Positions 57,457 through 64,000 of a stretch of DNA of 64,000 nucleotides are shown piece by piece; position 1 is the first letter of the stretch; every line of letters begins with the position of its first letter. The notes beneath the pieces are model-generated. The model was given only the letters and a program-made list of their open reading frames with translations. It had not been told where the DNA came from and made no database searches. Made by a program: the position numbers and the translations under genes. The stretch is from NCBI RefSeq assembly GCF_014529535.1, contig NC_050736.1, positions 1,178,001 through 1,242,000 of the forward strand. Reading direction: 5' to 3'. Source of the stretch: Bradysia coprophila. Taxonomy: Eukaryota > Arthropoda > Insecta > Diptera > Sciaridae.

Positions 57457-57609
57457 CAGGGCCGTATCTAGATGGGGCGCAGGGGGGGCGGCGCCCCTCC
57501 TAGCGAAGTCATTTTTTCAATTTTTTTTAATTTTTCCCATATAAAATAATTTTTTTGGACCTTGCGCCCGCCTAGCGCACTCAGATTTTGAAGTCTGGCT
57601 ACAGCCCTG
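57457..57609. mobile_element. hAT-type MITE, unit 2 only
   Basis: 153 bp; ends CAGGGCCGTATCTAG and ...GGCTACAGCCCTG, GC-rich near both ends. A perfect 8-bp duplication gaaagaaa flanks it (57449-57456 and 57610-57617), the hAT signature. Unit 1 has the empty site at about 42885-42892. Confidence 0.93.
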
Positions 57610-57814
57610 GAAAGAAAATTTGAATTATTGTCGTCAATACCAAACCTGGAACCATACGTTTAGGGAAAATTGCAGATATTAGCAGCAGTGAAACCTTGCT
57701 GGCGGTGATTAGTCATTAAGGTGTAGTTTCTCTGACTTATTGGCAATTCTTGATTCAATCCACCGAAAATCCGAAAAGTTGTGCGACACACTGGTCTGAA
57801 TGAAAGATAGTGAC

Positions 57815-57912
57815 AAAAAATGCTTTATGATTTTAAAGCTTAAACAATATTTGTTTTCCACACGAGTATCAGAAATGATAATAAAGTGATTTATTTAAAA
57901 AAAAAAAAAACC
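57815..57912 (+). other. Poly(A)-tailed insertion, unit 2 only
   Basis: Relative to unit 1 (about 43075) ~90 bp is inserted, containing GATAATAAAGTGATTTATTT directly before a run of 13 A. This looks like a truncated retro-copied transcript end or a short LINE/SINE end. Confidence 0.6.
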
Positions 57913-58762
57913 CATAGTTATGGTGATCTTTTGACTTGCCTCTTGAAGCAATTTAGAGAAAAAATGTCATGTTCCATGTTACAAACATAATCTTATCGCA
58001 TAACAGCCGTAACAGAAACATTTGAGTCAAGACCCTTGTGTCACGAAAAGTTGCTCTGTGGGATTCCATGTTTTAAGATTTTTTTGTGAATGACTTCCGA
58101 TAGAGTATTAAAAGTTGTGGAATTTAATTTTTTCTTGAGGTCGACGAACAGTCACTACCGGTAAAGTTACCGTTTTAGTGCAAAACTAAGAATCGCTACA
58201 ACTCGAGATAGAAGTGACTTTGTTCGGATTACTTAGAAAGGTAATTGCCTAACTTTTATGGAAGAACTTGTGGATACTTTTACTCATCTGGATACGAGAT
58301 ATCAAATTATTTCACGTGTAAAGTATGGCGTTTTACTTTACGAGCGAGGGAAAGCGTCTTCACTAGTGAGGGAATGGCCACATTACCTCACTAGTAAAGT
58401 AAAATAATTATCTCTCCTGTAACTAAACATGCTAATTTATTTGAAAATGTTTCATCGACGTTAAGTTGCGATTGGATGGAGATCAAGCAAATTTTCAACG
58501 TAACTCCTCTAACTAAAACAGGCTAATTTATTTGAAAATTCAACTTCGTCGATAAGTTGTGATTCGATGCCGGACTAGGGAATGCAGTACCGGACCGTTT
58601 CTTTCAATACCGGTATTCGGTATTTTGTCTATGAATTAATATGAACGTTGAAATAAAAAATTTATTTCCGTTTCGTTTTTCAATCAGAGTCCGTCGGAAA
58701 ATAAATAAAAATCGAAATTTCGACCTCGGTTCAGGTCAGTGTCAAGTGTAATTAGAAAATAG

Positions 58763-58894
58763 TATGTTGTGTTACAAGTATTGTAATGTTGATTTTTTCA
58801 GCACTAGACCCAAGTTTTCCTTACGAGCGGAGCGAGTAAGGAAAATTGGGTCGTGTGCTGAAAAAATCTCATTACAATACGTGTAACACATCAT
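58763..58894. repeat. 132-bp near-perfect hairpin with GAGCGGAGCGAG centre
   Basis: Outer stem ATGTTGTGTTACA pairs with TGTAACACATCAT; TATTGTAATG and GATTTTTTCAGCAC pair further in; inner stem GACCCAAGTTTTCCTTAC pairs with GTAAGGAAAATTGGGTC around the centre at 58825-58836. Confidence 0.88.
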
Positions 58895-59170
58895 GCTTTG
58901 TGCCAACCGAGAATTGAAATAGACAAACGCACAAAAATTCAGAATTTTCATTGTAAACAATCACTCTTCGAATTTGATCGATCACGTTGCTTTGCATTTT
59001 TTTTAAACGAATGCTGTAATAACTCATACGAATTTCATTTCAACACTGGTTTGAGTGTTGTAATAAGCCATGAAAACGGGTGTTGTAATTTTGGACATTT
59101 CAATCTAGTTATCGATATTGAAATCCGTCGTATTTCAATTCTCGGTGGCACAAATAGTATTTGAAATGAT

Positions 59171-59279
59171 TAGGGATAAAAAGCTGAAAAGTAAAGCTTT
59201 CGTGTGTACTTTGTTGATCCGAGGCGAAGTAGAGGATAATAAACACACGGAAACGAGACTTTTCATCTTTTTATCCCGA
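59171..59279. repeat. Hairpin with CCGAGGCGAAG centre
   Basis: TAGGGATAAAAAGCTGAAAA (59171-59190) pairs with 59258-59279, and TTTCGTGTGT pairs with ACACACGGAA. The loop is TTGATCCGAGGCGAAGTAGA. Confidence 0.82.
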
Positions 59280-59637
59280 GCTATGTAATGCGGATTTTAC
59301 ATGATAAGGGTGACGAAAGTAGTGCTTGAAACATGAAAAGTATGACTTTCCACGCATGTAGTATGTAACAGATATTTATTTCTCGAGGTACTCAAGTAAT
59401 TGCTGATTACAAGTGACAATCGGTATCGACGCATTTTTTAATTTGATTTTTGTTGTTTCCATCTCAACCCTACCGATTTCCGTTTTTCTCGTGAATTGTT
59501 ATTTTTTAGGCAGAGACAGTGCCCTGTTTTACTTAAGCTTCGTATTTGTTATCGGAATTTCCGTTGGATTTTTGGGATTCCTGAAGTCGATAACAAAATT
59601 TGAGTTCTTTCAAATATGGATATCAACCAGAAACTAA

Positions 59638-61440
59638 AGAAACCATTCTTTGCACATGGCACATCTGTGCCGTCTTGGATCCGATTCGTTGCTTACCGAC
59701 GGTTCCATTTCACATTGATAGTTTAGGAGAATTTGATACTGGTGTCTATCCAAGAAATGAGTCCGATACATAATGTGGTCCGAAAACCATTCTTCACATT
59801 CTTGACACCTGATGTGCTGTGTCGGATCCGATTCGCTGACGACTGGATCAAGTCTAGATTGATCGCATGTCACCTCTGGAGTGCATAGTAGATGGTCGCA
59901 TTCGAGCTTTTGGATATTACTCCGCTTCTGCGTGAATTGTTTGACAGCTTCAATTTTTCAGCGAATTCGGCAGGCAGTGGAGGTATTTGAATCGGTTTAA
60001 ATTTAGTGGGCAATTTGGTTGTTGGTGTTGCATCTACTACATCCATCGTTTTTCCTATTTTGATATTGCAAGGCCGAGACATGAGGAGATCTTTGATGTT
60101 AATTGTCGGTGATAAAGGTCTTTTCAGTGATGGAACTAATTCGGTCTTGACTGCACTTATTGTAAATGTTGTATCTTTGTGCGGTGGTTTCGGTTCGGTC
60201 ATTGTCTTAGTTAGTTCCCGGAATGTTTCGCTAAATTCAGACTCCTCTGTATCGTTGTCAGTTATCGTGCAACTGACGAATTCGGGTGATGGTAAGCACT
60301 CCGGCGAAACAGATTTTTTCGGCCGTAAAGTTTTGTCGAAGTGAGTATTGATATGGTTCATCATGGCATGACAATCGTCGTTGACTGCGTTGCAGTAACA
60401 ACATGAGAAGGAAAATCGTCCATTTTCATTTCGAAGGATGTTTCCTGACTTAGAGAAGGACATTTTGTCTTTCGTTGATATCGACACGGACTGAAATTGA
60501 TTGAAATGGATTGGATAAACGTACTTGTGAGTCCTTGTGACGAACACTTAAAGCAAGTTAATTCATACCTGGTTCGGTGACATCAGATGAAATTTGCTCA
60601 TTCGGTTGTGGGTTCTTGAAATTGCTGCTGAAGTCATTACATTATCGGCGGGTTTAGTATCGCAAACGAAAGTTTCATAAGAATGCACGGATCCACCAGT
60701 GTCCAGATTAGTCGCTTCCTCTATCAAAGTTTTTCTTTGTTTTGTTCTCATATCTATATTGAAAGCTTAAACGAAATCAAGGGCTCGCTTCAAGTAAAAA
60801 ATGACTGAAATACCAATCATGTAATGAGCGTGACAGACGTAAATATTTTTTGATGTGGCTGGAACCACGTCGCGTAGTCCTAAGGCTGTTATCCAAGCAG
60901 ATAGTTTCAATTCTGAAATTTGATTCCGTTTTCCGTTGGTCATATCCTTTGAAATACGATAGAAACTGCATTGACCGCCTTGATTAGACACCACACAATC
61001 TGCTACTGAGCATCTCAGAATTTTCGGCTTACTAGAAAAGCAATTTCTTTGTTTTAATTTTCAAATCGCACAAAGAGAAACGATCCCGGTATAGCTACAA
61101 ACCTGTCTCTTGGATAGCGTAAATTCATTATGGGCACCCAGTCCATATTGTGTATGTAACGGCCATTTTGGCAATGCGACCATTTTTCCTGGAAATTATT
61201 TTCTAAACTCAAACGAAAAACTTAGCGTCTACCTTTGCACGTATTACCACTGATGAAATGGTTATCGCAAACTTGTAACTTTTCCCATGATTTCGGATCA
61301 GATGTAGTTTTTCCTATAGCCGTCAGCCAAGCATTTCGATGTTGCTTCGACAATTTCTAAAAGGATTTTGTTTGATTGTTGATCATTCGAAACATGAACA
61401 TTTTGATTTCATTTCGGTCTGAGCCCGCACATCCCCAAAA
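59638..61440 (-). pseudogene. Broken copy of the THAP-zinc-finger gene
   Basis: Exon order is kept (61440-~61250 truncated, second exon near 61115-61190, 61031-60814, 60753-60569, 60490-59638) but the copy is disabled. The first exon has lost the ATG and CSVWGC at 61440. Its CAG codon for Q33 is now TAG at about 61358. A 25-bp deletion near 59894 shifts the frame in the last exon, and the similarity stops at 59638, removing the last five fingers. THAP domain 2 and the linker are still readable. The splice sites of the inner exons are conserved. Confidence 0.9.
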
Positions 61441-61576
61441 CTTTCAAAAAAATTCTTAAACACTTCTGTGGCTCCTTTTTCGGACTGAAATTTCTCTAGT
61501 TACACGAAACGTACAAGGTCGTGTGGGGTGTCGTTGAAAAGGTAACGTACTCTCAGGGCAAATACAGACATATGGA

Positions 61577-61647
61577 GGCTTGGAAGCATATACGATGAAA
61601 TATGAACACTTAAAATTCTTACAGTTCATCGTAGATGCTTCCAAGCC
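61577..61647. ncRNA. miRNA-like hairpin, copy 2 (candidate only)
   Basis: GGCTTGGAAGCATATACGAT (61577-61596) pairs with 61628-61647 with one mismatch; the loop is shorter than in copy 1. Confidence 0.3.
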
Positions 61648-61792
61648 TCTTTAAATCTCTCTAGTATCTAGATTTTGGCTCTATCTGTAGACCATAAGTC
61701 ACGTCACGATATTGACACTTCTAGCTCTGACTTATGTGGTCAGTGGTCAGCAGCTTTCATTATCAAACTACATTTAGGGTAAATTTACTTAC

Positions 61793-61808
61793 CTTCTTCA
61801 GAAATCAT
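61793..61808 (-). pseudogene. Orphan copy of the kinase first exon
   Basis: ATG-ATT-TCT-GAA-GAA-G with the GTAAGT donor is preserved, but all downstream kinase exons are deleted in unit 2. The next acceptors on this strand belong to the THAP pseudogene. Confidence 0.55.
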
Positions 61809-62729
61809 GTATCTTTGCAGCAGAAAAAATAAAAGCAAAAACCAATTAAATTGAACAAATCGAAATTATATTAATGAAAATGAATAAAATTTGAAACAAA
61901 AAAAAAACGAAAAAGTTACAGAACTAATAACAAATTTGAAATAAATTTACTTTGTCACCTACAAAATAAAACTTAAGTAGAACAAAAAAATTCATTTGAT
62001 TCGTTGTGTTTAACATACGGCTCAAGTTAAGAAAACTCATACCGAACTTTTCTTCAGCTATCTTGTCAGCTGGTCCACTTCTTATACGTACAGATGTACG
62101 CTCTTGGTATGAGTGGACCAGGTGATGTTTGAAGCAAATTTCAGTACAAATCTGGTTGACATTAACTGCAATAATTTATATTATATTCAACCTGCGAATT
62201 CAATTAAAATCTTTAAGAGGATTAAGTTTTATTGATTAAATTAAGCGATTACAGTTAGTTATAAGTTATTGGGTTAAATATACAACTTTTGCTACATATA
62301 CATAATTGAAGAATAATTTTATTTTTCTTTTCTGATTTCAAACAAAACTTTAAATTACTATCATTCATTATTTAACATAAAGGTTTGTTTCGCAACAAAA
62401 CAAGTGGACTAGTTTTACTTATAAATGTCTTTGTTGGTTTTACAATGGTTGTTAGTTTAGTGTTTCTTTTATAAATATTTTTTTTACCTTTTTTATAAAA
62501 AACATTAACTCTAATTGCTATAGCTATACGCTTTATGTTCTTCAATTGCTACTTTTCACTGTTCTTAAGAAAGATTTTCCTTACGAAAATAATGGTGCTG
62601 TTAATGGTTCTTTGTGTGTTTTCAAATAGTATGCAGTGAATGGCTCTCTGGTGAAAAATTGCTTTCAATGGCTTGATGAACAACTAGTATAGACCGAGTA
62701 CCTGGTATGATTATAAGTCCGTCATAAGA

Positions 62730-62978
62730 CTATGGTTTGGAATCTGCGCTACACTATTACGGGACATTGAGGGCATGAACAAGTTAAGGCTTTCGGACAC
62801 TCCGAGATGTTCCTGTGATGTAGAAGAAGAAACGGGTGCACCTCTATGCGATTGCACGAAATTCCTCCAAATAAGACGTATGATGCTGGGAGACTATGAG
62901 GTGGTTCCTTCGGAAATTGCCACAATAGGATCTGATACCCTAGACAGATTCCTAGCAGCAACAGGAAGGCTGTCATGA
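62730..62978 (+). pseudogene. LINE ORF2 C-terminal fragment
   Basis: After an ITGH-like segment in another frame, the frame from 62775 reads NKLRLSDTPRCSCDVEEETG and APLCDCTKFLQIRRMMLG: the C-x-C...H/C-x4-C cluster found after the RNase H/RT part in Jockey- and R1-type LINEs. A frameshift precedes it. The start of the same fragment closes unit 1 at about 53790-53842. Confidence 0.7.
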
Positions 62979-64000
62979 TTTCTGTGATCACCGGGAGTGG
63001 AAACAAAGGATCAACAGATCTGTGTTTCGAGATCTTCACTGGGAACTCTGTTAAATCTATAATATTACTCGATACGTATAACATATTTGTTCTTCGACTT
63101 TTACTTTTCATCTCTATAAAGGTTCTGATGACGATATGCCTGAAGGTTTATTGGAGGAGAATGAAGAATGTACACAAATCACGTAAATGTCCACACAAAA
63201 AAAGTTATTTTGTAAGGATCGTACGAAATCTTTGACACCTTTCTCCACCCAAATGCTGCCCATTATGTCGTTCTCTTGGAAGTTTTTATTTTACAAAGTG
63301 CTGCAAAGTTCTAAGCAACTACCTAAGTTAGTTTACTCACCCACCTCTGGAAATGGGTTTTAACACTAATGTCAATGAATTAATGACTAATTTTCTGGGA
63401 GTGCAGTTAGTAAACATATGGCCAGATTACATTCCTCATAAGGAAACAATGTCCATGAACTGTCAACAACGTCTTATGGCTCAGATAATGAGATTATACA
63501 AAAGATTTACCCTCACGAGAGCACTCCCAACGCACAAAGACAAAAATCATAGGCCAAATGTTTTTCGTATCGCGTAGTACAGTAATATGGCAAAGGTCTC
63601 AAACTGTGACATAATGATTGACTGTAATGCAAACAGGTTCTAGATCTGTTAGTGGACATAAAATTTTAATTAAGATAAATTATTTCCCTTCTTATACGCA
63701 ATTGAAATTGTGACGATACTACTTTTGACAGTGAGTCATTATGTAGTCATCGAAAAAATTGCTGCTCGCTAGCATCTTATAAAGAATATTTTTTTAACCG
63801 AATAACTGGGTAAATGGTAGATGAACTAAATTGTATGATTTTATGAGAAGAACTAAGCCGTAAGAATAACTTACGCAACTTACCATTGGAAACAATCTTT
63901 CATTTCCGTGGCCAGAAATACAGAATTGTTGTGTCACAATTCACAATATTAACCTGTCACAGAAGCCAAGCAAATGACCAGTGTTATAACCGGGTTTACT
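62979..64000. other. Unassigned sequence at the window end
   Basis: Probably LINE 3' flank followed by unidentified DNA. A frame opening after a TAG at 63329-63331 (ATG at 63353, stop at 63577) has no recognisable family. The window ends without a gene boundary. Confidence 0.45.

Larger units (their letters stand above)
57922..59637. other. Unit-2-specific non-coding DNA
   Basis: Similarity to unit 1 stops near 58030. No gene is seen; a frame at 59413-59637 is hydrophobic but has no family features. A ~90-bp tandem duplicate (CTAATTTATTTGAAAAT...GTTGCGATTGGATG / GTTGTGATTCGATG) lies at about 58410-58575. Confidence 0.5.
54325..62767. repeat. Segmental duplication, unit 2 (internally deleted)
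   Basis: Collinear with unit 1 but lacking the kinase body (equivalent of about 48430-51778) and the 3' third of the THAP-zinc-finger gene. It carries its own insertions: a ~290-bp intron insertion, a hAT-type MITE, a poly(A)-tailed segment and two long hairpins. Confidence 0.9.

Noticed and set aside
63353..63577. 74-codon frame near the window end as a gene
   Set aside because: A stop lies closely upstream, no splice sites give a longer product and no family is recognised; kept only as unassigned sequence.

Overview
The window is AT-rich eukaryotic DNA with short, canonical GT-AG introns (several of 50-110 bp), PHD/LINE and DNA-transposon debris, TATA plus TCAGT-type core promoters and a forkhead gene whose DNA-binding domain reads like the FoxD/fd59A class of flies. 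I infer an insect, most likely a dipteran; the exact genus cannot be told from sequence reading alone. There are no bacterial features, no CRISPR array, and no rRNA or tRNA gene that I can support.

Layout. 1-12 kb is gene-poor and full of repeat remnants: two short MITEs, a LINE 3' end that has been inverted onto itself to form a 250-bp-arm hairpin, and a diverged ~151-bp tandem array. A two-exon GNAT-type acyltransferase lies on the minus strand at 12.1-13.05 kb. 17.2-20.6 kb holds a LINE-derived element that encodes only a PHD-finger ORF1 protein and its 3' tail, plus a second truncated copy. 21-27 kb is gene-poor with fold-back hairpins and MITEs. 27.9-35.3 kb is a three-exon FoxD-class forkhead gene (plus strand) whose introns carry four DNA-transposon-like insertions, one of them a 2.85-kb element with ~750-bp inverted arms. 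A minus-strand tRNA adenosine deaminase (ADAT1) follows at 36.3-37.5 kb.

38.8-62.8 kb is a direct segmental duplication. Unit 1 (about 38,829-53,842) carries, all on the minus strand, a 415-aa protein I do not recognise (two exons), a gene with two THAP domains plus eight C2H2 fingers (five exons), and an EcKinase/CHK-like kinase gene (five exons plus a likely small upstream first exon). Unit 2 (about 54,325-62,767) retains an intact copy of the 415-aa gene, a clearly broken copy of the THAP-zinc-finger gene, and no kinase body: only the kinase's upstream exon and leader survive, now joined to the pseudogene. The two units act as each other's empty-site controls and show a hAT-type MITE, a poly(A)-tailed insertion, an 835-bp inverted-repeat element and a LINE-containing MITE to be unit-specific. 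The last kilobase has a LINE C-terminal fragment and unassigned sequence.

The recognised genes do not form one pathway. ADAT1 deaminates A37 in tRNA-Ala in its family, FoxD and THAP-ZnF proteins are transcription factors, and the EcKinase and GNAT families are metabolic or detoxification enzymes. The strongest candidates for something undescribed are the duplicated 415-aa gene family, the two MITE families with 7-bp target duplications, the long-armed fold-back element inside the forkhead intron, and the group of unrelated-looking hairpins that share a GAAGCG-like centre.
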